This document shows positions 35,501-47,607 of a stretch of DNA of 64,000 bases, piece after piece. Origin of the DNA: Onchocerca lupi (lineage: Eukaryota > Nematoda > Chromadorea > Rhabditida > Onchocercidae); contig JAOVVO010000244.1 in the NCBI GenBank assembly GCA_028564675.1, positions 1-64,000 of the forward strand, written 5' to 3'. The notes under the pieces are model-generated. The model was not told where the DNA came from, did no database searches, and saw only the letters and a list, made by a program, of their open reading frames with translations. Each line of letters opens with the position of its first letter. Positions within the stretch are counted from its first letter, which is position 1. The position numbers and the translations under genes are program-made.

Positions 35501-37219
35501 AATCAAAATGTTCGCTTTTCTTCTTATATGTCTTCAAATTTTACAAAATTTGCAGCGAAAACAATCTTTGACGAAATAAAAATATATCTGAATTGTATTA
35601 AAAAAGTCTCTTAAATAAAATCAAATTCTCGAAAAATTGTTGCGAATAATTGCAAGTATCTTGAAATAAAATCTTCATTTAAACGCTTGAAGTTTCCGTA
35701 TTTTGCTTCTATAACTCATGCTTATTACAATAATTTTAACAATTCTTATTCAGCTAAAGTACTTATGTAATCTTCGATTTCTCAGAATCATTAATTTTCA
35801 GCCAAATTTATCCAACTATTGCAATAGCGAAGAAAAGGGAGAAATGTCGCTATCGTAAGTTGGAATTTTTTCATGCTTCTGATGTTTATGATGAATTAAT
35901 GAAAACGCACCTGCCATATCAAATTTTCAAGAATCTCAATAATATATTTTTGCACAAATTTTCAAAGATTTCGTTGTTCAAATGACATCTCATTCTTCTC
36001 AAAAATGCCAACAAACAAAGGTCAAAGTAAGGGAAATCATGAATTCTCTCTTCCAACGAAAAAAGAAACTTCAAAAGAATCAGTGTTCAAAATCGCGAGA
36101 GTGCACAAATATGTCGGAGATTTTGTCGCAAATATTCGAATTTCAAATATTGAAATGCCGCCTTTTTCAAAATTTATTTCGATTCTTTATATTCGAAACA
36201 CTCTTTTGAGCAAACTTGAAATCCAAGTACTCATTAATTTCCAAAATGACGTGAAGACTGGGAATATTTATTTTTTATGCTAATTTCAATGGTGTTTAGG
36301 ATGAAAAAAATGAGAGATTTAAATTAAATGTCTGATATTTAATTCTTAAAAAACTAAGGGAATTTCAAATAGGAATTTATAATTCATTTAAAATATAATA
36401 CTTTTTCAATCTCATAAATTTTGGCAGGAAAAGCCGCAGAGTTACTTCAGATTACAAATTTAACGATATTTAACTTTGTCCCCAGAAACTTAGTTTCATC
36501 CATTGCTTCTCTCTAGAAAATATATTGCAGAAGCGATCGGTTTCGCCGATCGCACAACCGTTTTTGCACTTTTCTGCAGCTCTAAAAACATTTTTCTTTA
36601 CTGGAGTGTCTGTATGATTTCAGTTATAATCAATTCAGAGGCTGTCTTGAGTGACATAAATCTAAAAATCGATAACTTCAATTCTTTCTGTACTCTTCTC
36701 TTCAGATATTTCTTTCTTCGGAAAAAAAGAAAATAAAGAATTGATTTTTGCATTTTTCTTTGCGGATAAGTTGATAGTAGGAAGTTGTTTTTTTTACTAT
36801 TCGAAATGCTTTGTCCTTTTTTTCCCATTTTTTTGAAATCTAAAACAGAAAAAATTACGATAAAATTCAATGTTTACAAATTGCACTTTAACTTAAAAAA
36901 ACTCAAAGCTAAAAGTGAGTTCGAGTTATTTTTTAAATGGAAGTTTGGAAATTAGACTCGGCTTGGCTTATTACTGAGAGCAACAAATTGGAGACCGAAA
37001 AATTAAGGTCAGTTTTTTCGAGCTCAACTTTTACATTGAACTTGAGATAATTCCTCAGAATCATAATACAACATCAAAAATTTAAATTCATAAGTTTTTA
37101 ATTAGCCTTGATATCATCCCTTTGACCCCAAAATACATGAAAAAGTCGAACTTAAAGAGATAAATTCGATTTATTATCATATAATACTTTTTTACTTCTT
37201 TTTCCCCTACCCAATAACT

Positions 37220-37268
37220 CCCCCATTCTCCGCATCCGCATCCGTATCCGCGTCCGTATCGTATTCGC
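37220..37268. repeat. Imperfect CATCCG/TATCCG hexamer repeat
   Basis: About six copies of a CGCATC/CGTATC hexamer in a row, strikingly C-rich against the surrounding AT-rich DNA. It is read as coding on the minus strand in a short ORF (37088-37270) but shows no protein family features. Confidence 0.7.
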
Positions 37269-39873
37269 AACTATCTTCCTAACTTCTTCCTTCGGGTAAA
37301 GAATGGAATGATCAATGGCGATTCCTTCCACTTACAAATTAATATTTAATTTAATTAAATGAATTGGGAATTTGGAAATTTTGTAGGGAATTGTGCTGAA
37401 AAAGAAAAGACATCGAATTCGGGATTCTGAATCCTCATCTTAGCATCCATCTGGCATCTATTATTTCACTTCCAAGAACAGCATTGTGTGAGAAAGTTCC
37501 TCCCACCACATACGGATCTGTCGCTTAAAAAGCGAGAAGAGTTGACAACTCTAACAGTCACTTCTTTTTTCATTTTAAATTCGTTCCACTTTCCAGTTTC
37601 ATTTCTTGTCAGCTTTCTTCGCTTTTAAGGAAATTGCCGTGTTTTGTTCATAAAAAGTTAAGTTTGAGGGTTAGACGTACGTGTATGTTCAGACGTATGT
37701 GCGTGTGTATCTATGTGTGTACTTCCAAATAAGAAAGCATAAAAATGACATCTTTTATCACTAAATCTCATTGAAGCATCATTTCGTGATGATAAACATT
37801 GTCGAGACAGACATATTGATAGACGAATTCATGGAAGCTGGCAGTAATAGAAAAAAAAAGTTTATCAAAGAATTGTGGCTTATCAGAAGTCCAAAGTGTT
37901 TGATAAACATTTCCATTCCCATGGCATTTGTAATGGTTCTAAGCCAAAAAAAATGTAAACAATTTACTTCAAGCATGTCTTTCGACACTAAGAGTTTTGT
38001 GCGCTCTCACGATTTCCACCAAAATTGAGATCGTTTTACTTTCGAAATTTGGAGAGAACGAAATGAGTTCCTGTTATCTCTGCAAGTTTTTAGATATATA
38101 AACCTTAAAATTTTCGAAATTTTGTGACTTCAAATTAAGAAGAAATTTTTTTTTTCCTAAAATACCCGAAAATTTGGGAAAATAGAAGCAAATAAAACTT
38201 TGCTGAAAATGAAAATGTATGAAATTTCCTTACTCTTAAATGCTGATAATAATTTGAACTAAAATCATTAATTCAGAATTTGGGAATTTCGTTTCTGTTT
38301 GAATTGCCCCTTAGCAAAAGGACAATTGCAGCATTCTGTCCGATAAAATCAAAGATTAAATATGACATGCCACCTTAAAGTGACTTTTGAACTCATAAAT
38401 CCAATGCGAAACGGAAACTTTCACCCTCGGAACCAACTAAAAAAGGAAATTTTTGATATTGATGTGCGAAAAGAAATAGTTTTCTCAAAAAAGTAGAAGT
38501 AAATTTAATTTTTGGAAAGGACTGCAAAAAATTGCGAAATTGGAAAAGAAATTAGAAGACATGGTGTTTTTCAAATCTTCCTTTCTTTTACCCTAATCAA
38601 AAGAGCAACAGGAATCTTATGTTCAAATATTATCAAACTTAAACAAACATTAACTTTCCTATCCTTCATCGCCTCTCCATCTTCACTACAAAAAAATTAC
38701 TGTAATTTTCCTGTTTTCAGTGTCTGGTTGAGATTGAAGTTAGTCATACAGTATGTTATAAAATTAAAATCATTTTTTTTTTCAGCCGCTTTTGGTTGCA
38801 AATTCTTCGACCTTTTCCTAATAGCCAAATACACTGTAGACTGTTACTGTCATCTAACATACGAAGATAAGTTTAAATCGAATTTATTTATTTCAATTTT
38901 TCCTGTAGTTTTGTGCTAAATTTCTTCAAGCAGCTTTTATTAGGTGTTTATTAGACATTTATCTAACATATTTTTGGCATTTAAATATACATGATAAGCT
39001 GAAGCACTTCAGATTTAAATCTGAATTTTTTCAAAAAATTCAATTGAAAAAGGGTTTTTTTTAAATTCATTTATTTGATTTTTGACTTTAGCATTCCTGC
39101 ATATAATAATGTTTGTTTGTTTGTTTGTTTTTCATGAAGATAATTCAATATTTACTCTCAACATTAATAAGAAATAAAAAGACAGATTTCACATCGAAAT
39201 TGAAATTGATCTATTAATTCTGTTCATATAAAATGGATGTGTTTTGTCATCCCTTCGTTACAATATCATTGCAATGAATTATTTAATAATCTGCACCAAG
39301 TTGTTGTTACCTTCAATTCCTATCGAAAAAGTGAAAATTAGGCGACAATAATTTGTCACTTTCTGCATTTCTATCGTCAGCGACATGTCCTATCCTGAGC
39401 GAAATCGACGGTACTTGCGACCGTTTCAACTTGCGTCTCACCTTATTTCATCTTTCGTTTTCAACAATCAAATCTCTTCAGCAACATTCTTTGTTAATTA
39501 TTACATGATCGATCGCACGTTCTGCCACTTTCATTTTTATTCTTGTACTATGGAATCTCGGCGATGTGTTCCATGGTAAAAGTGATTTAAAATCACAAAT
39601 TCTGTTGAAAATATATTGCAACTTCTCTGAACTCTTCTGTCGTCGTTGCTGAAGAGTTAACTTTTTTTATCAGATTATTATCATTTTTATCAGATTTTTA
39701 TCAGTAATTAGAAATAGTGGCAGGATTTTTTTCTCTTTTACAGTTCGATCGATTTCTTTCTGGATGATATTTCGCTGATTCGAGATGATCTACCAAATCA
39801 GCACAAATTCTCTATCTTCAAGTTCATAGTCATTACTGAACACTCTCACATTAATATGCACACATTTATGATT

Positions 39874-39955
39874 AATGACCGGAATCCTTCCTGATATCTT
39901 CCTTGGAAGGACCGGTCATTGGTATCCCTCGATGATCCTGGGTTCTCCCGGGATC
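39874..39955. repeat. Two adjacent inverted repeats, hairpin-forming
   Basis: AATGACCGG and CCTTCC at 39874-39891 are reverse-complemented by GGAAGG and CCGGTCATT at 39905-39920, with a two-base bulge and a loop containing GATATC. Fourteen bases on, GATCCTGGG (39934-39942) pairs with CCCGGGATC (39947-39955) around TTCT with one mismatch. The block is GC-rich compared with its surroundings. Confidence 0.8.
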
Positions 39956-40334
39956 TATCCCGAGACAGTTGTCATAAGATTCCGCTGACAAAGTGACTGT
40001 GAAAGAGTCATTTTTTTCATTGTCCAATTTTTTTCGGTTGTTTCTCATCTGAAACAAAACGGTACCATATGACGAAGTATAACGAAGGCATTTCGACTTC
40101 CCAGCACTGCTTCTATCGACAATTGCTTTGATAGGAATTTTTTTTTGGAAATTAAGCGTTGATATGCAAGTTTTTCCGGAATTATTGGTGATTGATATCT
40201 TTGATATCCGGAATCCGGCAGGATGAGAATGATAAGAATATTTCCTTTTCTAAGCAGAGTGCAATTTCTAAGACAGTTGGTATTCACAGGTTAGTTTGCG
40301 CGTTAGGACATATATGTTTTCCAACATGCACCAG

Positions 40335-40357
40335 CCTTCTGAAGGTCCTTCAGAAGG
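40335..40357. repeat. Perfect 23-bp palindrome
   Basis: CCTTCTGAAGG, one T, then its exact reverse complement CCTTCAGAAGG. It is part of a palindrome cluster that starts at 39874; nearby 40208-40218 is CCGGAATCCGG, another palindrome, and GATATC occurs twice at 40195-40208. Confidence 0.9.
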
Positions 40358-40789
40358 ACCTATTACAACGGTGGAAGAATTACTGGGAAGAATCGAGAGC
40401 GAAACGAATATTTTCAGAAGTCACTTACATAGAATTTGTTTTTTAATTACATGTTTGCTTCCTTCTAACTTCTATTGCAAATTTACCTTGTTGGAAATAT
40501 AGAAACTTGCCATTCTTCCTTTTCTTCATAAGCATAACGATTTCAATCTCGATTTTGAATTCGATTTCTATTTTCTCTTCCAAACATCCATTATTCTCAT
40601 TTAATACACATAAACATGTAAACTTGAATTGATTTTAATGTTTTTTTTTCCCCTGATATTTGACAAGGCACATCCACTATTTATCACAATTCTTCTACAC
40701 ATCTGCCAGATCCAGAAGGTTTTTTTTTCTTGAATGATTATTTCATTATTGTTGAAAGATTCTCTTTTTATTGATTCCGATGACTCATG

Positions 40790-40830
40790 AGAGAGAAAGA
40801 GAAAGAGAGAGAGGGAGAGAGAGAGAGAGG
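40790..40830. repeat. GA-rich microsatellite
   Basis: A run of GA units with A and G interruptions. An ORF crosses it (40771-40989, Arg-Glu repeats), which I treat as a reading of the repeat and not as a gene. Confidence 0.85.
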
Positions 40831-41981
40831 GTACCGCAATTTATTCGACATTTTATTGCTGGCATATGCATGCTGCACGCCCTCAGCTTGCGATTAGGTT
40901 GGATGCTGAGAGGAGGGTCAGGAGAGACGCGGATAGCATCGAGCTCTACTCATAGGCCACGTTATATCAGCTTCTTTCTGAAGGTTTAGGAACTCTTGCT
41001 TACTTCTTCTCTTCATTCTCCATCAACTTTTCGATCCATTCTCGACAAATTCCTTCAAATGCGTCAATATTCACGATGTTTGTTGACTCTTTCTCGTTTA
41101 TCCACTTCCAACTCAGCACTGGCCCTGAGTCGTCTTTTTTTTTCTTGAAATTATAAGTACCTGCTCGAGGTTTTTTCTGGAACTTCTGGAAATTTGAATC
41201 AAAAAATTATCGAAAATCATTATTCGATGATTTTCCGAGATTTTTTCATCATAAACAATTCTGTGTTATGTTTTTTCTTAATGGGATTCAGGAAATATAG
41301 GAGGGAGTTGTGAAAAGATGTAAGACCTTTCATTTCAAAAATATTTCCGACAAAAGTGTAGAGTTTTTTTTCAACAGCTGTTATCGTTTGTTAGCAAGTG
41401 AAAGGAGGAATTGCATAAAGTAGTATATTGACAGCTGAAGTCTATGAATTCATCGTTTGTAGGAATTAAAAGTTTAAGGCGAAATACTCTTGTTGGTGTT
41501 ATGAGTAATTCATTTATTTACTCAGTAGATGTGATTAGTTATCTTTTGTCAGACTTTTCAAAAGCTTGCATTTCTAATAAATACATTAATTCTTCAAAAC
41601 CACTGATGCACAAATTTCAAATTTGGGCGGATAGAACCTAAGAATTTCGTCTTATTTTGCCAGTTTGATTATTCTGCACTTGAAGTGAGAAGTTATCGAT
41701 CCGTACGCATTGATTAAAAGGGATTTTGGAAGCATATGCAAACATAATAACATATTAATATGGAACATATTCTCCTTCAGACTAAATTACTTTTAAGACA
41801 AGCAAAATTGTGGTTTAAGTGTCACACTATTCGTTTCCTTTCATTTTACTCTCTCTGAAAAGCGTTATTTAGAAGTTAAAAATATTGAACAGGAAAAGCA
41901 TTAAAATTGAGAAGCGAATGGTCAAATAAACCGAAATAGCATTGAACCAAATTTAATACATTATAATATAAGACTGGATTT

Positions 41982-41989
41982 ACTTTCAG
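41982..41989 (+). promoter_or_regulatory. Splice acceptor directly before the LDH start codon
   Basis: ACTTTCAG ends one base before the ATG at 41991. In nematodes such an acceptor right before the start usually marks a spliced-leader trans-splice site; a 5' UTR intron is the alternative. It supports this ATG as the start. Confidence 0.6.
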
Positions 41990-41990
41990 A

Positions 41991-44900
41991 ATGAGCGAAA
42001 CAGCACAAGCATTGTTCAAGGAGGTTGTCCCAGCGCAACGCACTCCACATTCTAAGGTTACCGTGGTTGGTGTTGGCCAAGTTGGCATGGCTTGCGCTGT
42101 TAGCATTATGCAGAAGGTAATTATTTTCTCGGCAGTTTTGAACTGCATACTTATTAAATCAAAGATTTTATGAAATTTTATAAAAGTCAATGTTTTTTGT
42201 AAAAATGTTTCCTTCTGTCATAATTATAAATTTCCAAGCTGTAAAATTGAAAAGAAGGAAGAAATTATTGTTGTTTTTTGTTATTAGTCATAAAGTTCCA
42301 GTTAATCTCGTCGATCTAGTAAAGTTCTCATCCAAGAAGATCCAAAAAATAGGTAGATTTTGACAGATAGGTAGATTAGCTAGATTTAGATTTCATAAGA
42401 AATTTGCATATTTAGTGGAAAGATTTCACTTTGAAATATTGAACTTTTTTTTCCCAAAAATTTTTTTAGGTAATTAAAATTGACTACTTGATATTAACCA
42501 AATAAATGTGAGATTCAGAATTATATCTTCTAACAGAAGAAGTCAATTTGAAATACGATATTGTGCTGGAGCCATTGCTATTTTCGGAATATATTTTTCA
42601 AAAAATAAAACAAGTTTTGGACAAGTTGGCTCTTTAACTGAGTATAATGTTGAGTAATTAATAAGTGATGATCGAACTCTCTTTGAGATGGTTTAGCTTG
42701 TACTTGACCCACCACTGATAGAATCTGAAGCATGAATTATTGTTACAGTTAGCATCAGAATCTTTTACCGCACATTGTTTTTATATTGTGTTTGAACTCT
42801 TCCCAAGTACAGTCTTGTCGCTTATATCCTTTCTATTTCTTTTTGTGAAAAAAAAAAAAGATTTTTCATTTATATAGACACTTCCATAACAAATTTTTCA
42901 ACAGAAATTTGTATTTATTACAAATATTCATTTGGTGCTATAGCTCTGTTCACAAATAGTGTAAAATCATTTGTACGAGAAAGAAATGAGAAGCATCAGT
43001 CACAAACAGTTGTTTGCGAAAAAAAAAAGAGAAAGAAAGAAATGAAGGAGAATGTAGTTGGCTGTGGAATTTGTGGGAAATGAATCATAAAAGAAAAAAA
43101 AAATTATCATTGTTTGTACTTAACATCAAATTTTAGAAAAGAATAAATTCTTCAGTTATAATTGAACTGAAAATAAATTCTATAGTTACTGAATATGTCT
43201 ATATTCGCAGTCAGACATAGTTGCCCCATTCTTTGGCCTTTGAACTAGTAGTCTTTCAAATAATAGTCTTTTAGTGATTTGCAACAAATTAAACAGTTTT
43301 TAACTATCCTAGAATATTGATATTAAATTAACTTAAATAAGATTAAGTCGCTTGAATCAATTTAGCCTTCTATCGAATAACCTTACAAGATGATGAAAGC
43401 TAAATTGATTTGAACATTAGTCCTGAGAATGTTATAAACACTTCAAGCAAATTGCATATATCTATCTTGAAGTAAATTTTTCTTAAGTGAAAGATTTGCA
43501 GAATATCGCCAGTGAGTTATGCTTGGTGGATGTTGTGGCAGACAAGTTAAAGGGCGAAATGATGGATCTGCAACACGGAATTCCATTTATGAATCCATGT
43601 ATTATTCGTGCCTCCGTCGGTAATTTTTCAATCCCTTATTTTTCGGATAAAGCTTCATTGATGATTATTTAGAGTTCTATTTTTATGACTGTTTAAATTT
43701 GCGTTGTATTGATATTCACGAATTCTTTCGATTTAGATTTTTTGAATTACAGATTATGAAATTACCAAAGGCTCGAAACTTTGTGTAGTAACAGCAGGTG
43801 TTCGTCAACGTGAAGGTGAAAGTCGTCTCTCGTTAGTACAGCGTAACGTAGAAATTTTCAAAGGCATAATTCCTAAACTGGTTGAGAATTCTCCAGATAC
43901 TTTGCTGCTAATTGTTTCTAATCCAGGTTTGATTTTTTTTTTTAAATGTAGTTCAGTGGAGGAAAGAAGTTGTTTGATCACATCGTTCCATGATTCTTTT
44001 GGTTTGCTACCTCAAAAATGATACGAATTGTACGGTCGTTTAATTTTTAAGTGACGACTTTCCTTTCGAGATTGCTGTCGAATTTATTGATAATTTGATA
44101 ATTAACATTTCACTAATCAGAACTTCCAGCGATGATACCGAATTTTTTGATTTTTTCAGTCGATGTACTTACCTATGTTGCATGGAAAATTTCGGGGCTG
44201 CCACCACATCGTGTATTTGGTAGTGGAACAAATCTTGATTCCGCTCGTTTTCGTTTTTTGCTTTCTGAGAAACTCGGGATTGCACCTACTAGCTGTCATG
44301 GATGGATTATTGGTGAACATGGTGATTCAAGTGGTAGGTTTCATTAAAAATCACTCAGAATCCTTTCCAATGAAAGATCTAGTATTTCTTTGAGGGCATT
44401 TTGTTCTTAATTTTCCATTCACAATAATTTTTAGTTCCGGTTTGGTCTGGTGTCAATGTGGCAGGTGTTGCATTACGCGATGTGAAACCGGACATTGGCA
44501 AGAGTGCTGATTCAGACAAATGGCAAGAAGAAATCCACAAGGGAGTCGTTTCAGCGTATCTTTTGATATCTTTATTAAATTGTTTGTCTTGATGTAATAG
44601 AATTTCCATTATCTCGTTAATAGGATTCATAGAATGCTTGGAATTATCAATATGTTTATCATTTCTTAAGGTAAACAGAAATGATGAAAGTAGTTTTAAG
44701 AATTTTTCAACATCTTTTAAAATTTTTAACTCAAAAGAACATTTTAATATTCTAGTGCTTATGAAATCATCAAACTGAAAGGTTATACTTCCTGGGCTAT
44801 CGGAATGTCCACAGGTGCAATTGCTTCGACCGCTCTGCGTAACACGCGTTCTGTTTGTGCTCTTTCAGTCAATGTTAAGGTTCTCTTGTTTGTATTCATT

Positions 44901-45509
44901 AAATAGTTATGAAATGGGAAAAAGATTTTCTCATTTCTCAATTATTGCTACTAAATTTTCACAAGAGAAGTGAGATGCCCTATTGAAATTAATGGAATTA
45001 ATTGTATTACAATTTTAATAGTCGATATTAGTTCAAATTCTAAAGATATTTCGGAGTGATTTTGTAAATGGTTAGCAAGTTATTTTAATAAATCTTATTA
45101 CAGGGCTTGCATGGAATCGATCAGGACGTTTACCTATCGCTTCCAGTCGTTCTTGGTGAGAATGGCATCACTCACATTGTAAAGCAGAATCTGAATGAAA
45201 CTGAGGTCTATTTTATATAATCATCGTTTTAAGTTAGACAGTAATGCTCATCATCCTTTATCATCTCTTCTTTCCTTTCTTTTTCTCTATTATATTCTGT
45301 TTTACTCGGTTTTAGGCAAATTCAGTGACAATCCTCGAATTATTAGATTTTTCAAATTTTAGTATTTACTTTGTTTAACATCAAATAGTCACTGCAAAAT
45401 TTCTTTAAAAAAAGTTGAAAGTGTTTAAACTTATTTATTTCAGGTGAAACAACTTCAGGCTTCTGCTGCACAGTTGTATGAAGTGCAATGTGGCATCAAA
45501 GGTCTTTGA
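41991..45509 (+). CDS. ldh-1: L-lactate dehydrogenase
   Basis: NAD-dependent cytosolic enzyme interconverting pyruvate and lactate, central to glycolytic worms. Exons: 41991-42116, 43502-43619, 43753-43926, 44160-44333, 44435-44555, 44756-44879, 45104-45205 and 45444-45509; 1005 bases, 334 residues, the family length. The Rossmann NAD site is VVGVGQVGMACA near residue 25. The substrate loop AGVRQREGESR carries Gln100, which marks LDH and not malate dehydrogenase, and Arg106 for substrate activation. DSARFRF provides the catalytic Asp region, and GEHGDSSVPVWSGVNVAG the catalytic His193. KLKGYTSWAIG and a final CGIKGL complete the fold. The first intron is the longest (1385 bases). The exon 5 to 6 junction uses donor GC-GTATCT, giving VVSAAYEIIKL, in line with mammalian VVDSAYEVIKL. 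There is an AATAAA at 45603. Confidence 0.96.
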
Positions 45510-46931
45510 AAAGAATAAGATGATATGATGGTACATTATTTTATAATGATGAATCTAACATTCATAATTTCTGTAATGGATCTTGATAAAAATGAATTTA
45601 AAAAATAAAATCAGTACTGACCAAAAATGATTTAATTTAAATTCACTTACTTTTCATTTTGTACCACTCATTTTGCTGAATTGTTTTTGGCGTAAAATTG
45701 AAATTATTAAAATTCGAAAACTTTATTCTCAGATGCTTTGTTTACAAAGCATTTTATATATTTTCTTTCAAATTTTAGTTAAAAAAAAGGAACTTAAAAT
45801 AGAAAAAATTTAAAATAAGTAATATTGTTTTCTTGTGTTTGTTTGGTAGTCTACTGCTATAGTGTAACCTGGATTCATTTTATAACTGTACTGCATGGTT
45901 TAAGATTTAGATTTTGTTGGATTTGTAAGCACTTATTATCGATTAATGAATTAAGTAGTTAATGTTTTTGACTTCTTCGGCTGTATACGCAAATTTGAGG
46001 TATTCATAATTTATTCTGAGATGCAAGTTTTTTTAAAATGGTATTTGTCTGAATTGTCTTGCAACATTGGTTTTGAAGATAAGTCAAAAAATGGAACTAG
46101 AATGAAGTTATGGCTAATATCAATTTACTGACGAGGCGAAATCAGCAAAGTTGGCTAATGATCTGTCAGATCTGTTCTGTTGGACTGTCCTGGACACGTC
46201 TTTGAAGCACAGTTTAAATTTAAACTTGAAGAGAGATAAGTGAATTGTAGTTTTCTTTCAATCTATTCACATTCTTCTTACTCCAAGTTGAGTGGCAATT
46301 TACTTTCAACTGGTTGTTATTTGCGTTAAAAAATGGAAAAATAGTCCAATTCTCATAAGAAAAGGAAAATAGTAGTTTATCTGATCCAACCAATATATGA
46401 CCAAATTAAACATCTTTAGGGTAAGGGAGAAGCGAATTATCTTGACCGTACCCATTATTTTTACGAATTAGTTTGTAGTACTATCATAATAGAGACAAGG
46501 AAGTGAGAACCTAATTCTTGTATTGGAAATATTTTAAATAGCCTAATGACATGCAAATGATAGATCATAAAATAAACAGCTTAGCAAATTGGATTTCTAA
46601 GAAATTGAGAATTCGAAATCATAATGATGTTCAGTATTAACGAGGTTTTCCCACAGCCTCCAGTTAATACCATTTCAATATTTCCCTTTGCGGTTCCAAT
46701 CCAATTGGAAAAATCACTGCCTTATTAAACATATTGATTTTGGCTGATGTAATTATTATTATGGGGAAATTCGACAAAAAATATTTGGATTAACCATCCT
46801 TAACAATATTAGCAAATCAGAATGATTTCGTAGTTGTTGAAACATTTACTTTATTAATTATTCGAATTTATAATAATAAAATTACTATAAACTCAAAGCA
46901 TTTTGTAATTTTGTAATCCATTGGGTAAAAT
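45510..46931. other. Convergent intergenic region between LDH and the neuropeptide gene
   Basis: About 1.4 kb of AT-rich DNA holding the 3' flanks of both genes. No ORF of interest or repeat is seen apart from short A and T runs. Confidence 0.6.
45603..45608 (+). terminator. Likely LDH polyadenylation signal
   Basis: AATAAA about 94 bases after the LDH stop codon, in an A-rich context. Confidence 0.55.
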
Positions 46932-47607
46932 TCATTTGTTGTTGATAAAATTAGGATTGTAAGCGCTGAAATCTCGCTTGCCGAAACGGATAAATGTTGG
47001 CTTGCCATGAGAACGGGAATCACGTTCAAATCCAAATTGCGGTTTTGATCTCAACAATGCTGCATACCAAGCTTTTGTGTCCTCATTAACCTAAAATTTA
47101 ACAAAATTTCAAAAAATTAGTAAAATGGCAAGATCAATAAGTCATGGTTGGAAGCATTTGGATCAGAAGTTATTCCACGTCAGACAAGTTTTTTTTAAAT
47201 GTTCAGCTAATCTTCGGGATGCTTCAAAAGACAGTATGGATTCTGAAGCTCGACCTTCTTACTTCGTGTGCAGTTCGTATGTGCCGTAAGGATGATGTTG
47301 GAATAAAATATTCTAACTTTTTTATCACTAACGTTATCGGACAAAAAATAACGTTTGCATTCTAGCCAGGGAATCTGAAGAGAGTTATTCAACTTGACCT
47401 TTTCCACTCACAGGTAAATTGTACTATCTAATTTAATGGCTCTAGTTGCCCTAATGTAAATTTTTTGAAAAATAATAAAGAGAAACGAACAAAATAATCA
47501 TCATCATCAGGTATAATGGCATTTGCACATATTGCCAAGATATACAATCCCATGCAAACGGTAAAACAAGCAGTTGCACTGATTCTGATATATCGCATTT
47601 GTGCCAT
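46932..47607 (-). CDS. FMRFamide-like neuropeptide precursor with one FIRFG peptide
   Basis: Two exons, 47607-47491 and 47090-46932, joined in phase to 91 residues. The N-terminus is a signal peptide (hydrophobic TACFTVCMGLYILAICANA, probable cut after residue 30). After an acidic linker (DDDD) and a spacer comes RSHGKPTFIRFGKRD: the FIRF-Gly followed by Lys-Arg at residues 72-78 is the classical amidation and dibasic cleavage signal. The ripe peptide would be PTFIRF-amide or an N-terminally longer form, because the left boundary has only single basic residues. PTFIRF-amide is known from C. elegans flp-4, so this is probably an flp-4-like gene, but it has a single copy and the assignment is from memory. 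A short C-terminal tail (DFSAYNPNFINNK) follows. The first donor is GTTCGT. Release is expected from neurons. Confidence 0.85.

Larger units (their letters stand above)
32559..41990. other. 9.4 kb stretch with no recognisable gene
   Basis: Both strands were read for conserved motifs. The ORFs here (for example 35982-36209, 36005-36283, 37771-38028, 38512-38919, 39385-39579, 40192-40446) are short, low-complexity or without any family I know. Visible structure includes poly(T) runs (near 34445), hexamer-like CATCCG/TATCCG repeats (37220-37268), a TTTG repeat (39112-39135), a cluster of palindromes (39874-40357) and a GA repeat (40790-40830). It contains the upstream regions of both eIF3F and LDH. 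Small non-coding RNAs would escape this reading. Confidence 0.5.

Noticed and set aside
36005..36283. 92-codon ORF, the most gene-like one in the gene-free region
   Set aside because: No known motif, an overlapping ORF of similar length in another frame, and no neighbouring exons in phase.
38512..38919. 135-codon plus-strand ORF
   Set aside because: Low-complexity and hydrophobic composition typical of AT-rich DNA, with no family resemblance.
40771..40989. 72-codon ORF with Arg-Glu repeats
   Set aside because: It is driven by the GA microsatellite and has no homology or splice context that I recognise.
42117..43501. Possible extra gene inside the long first LDH intron
   Set aside because: Only AT-rich sequence with A runs; no motif or phase-compatible exon is seen.
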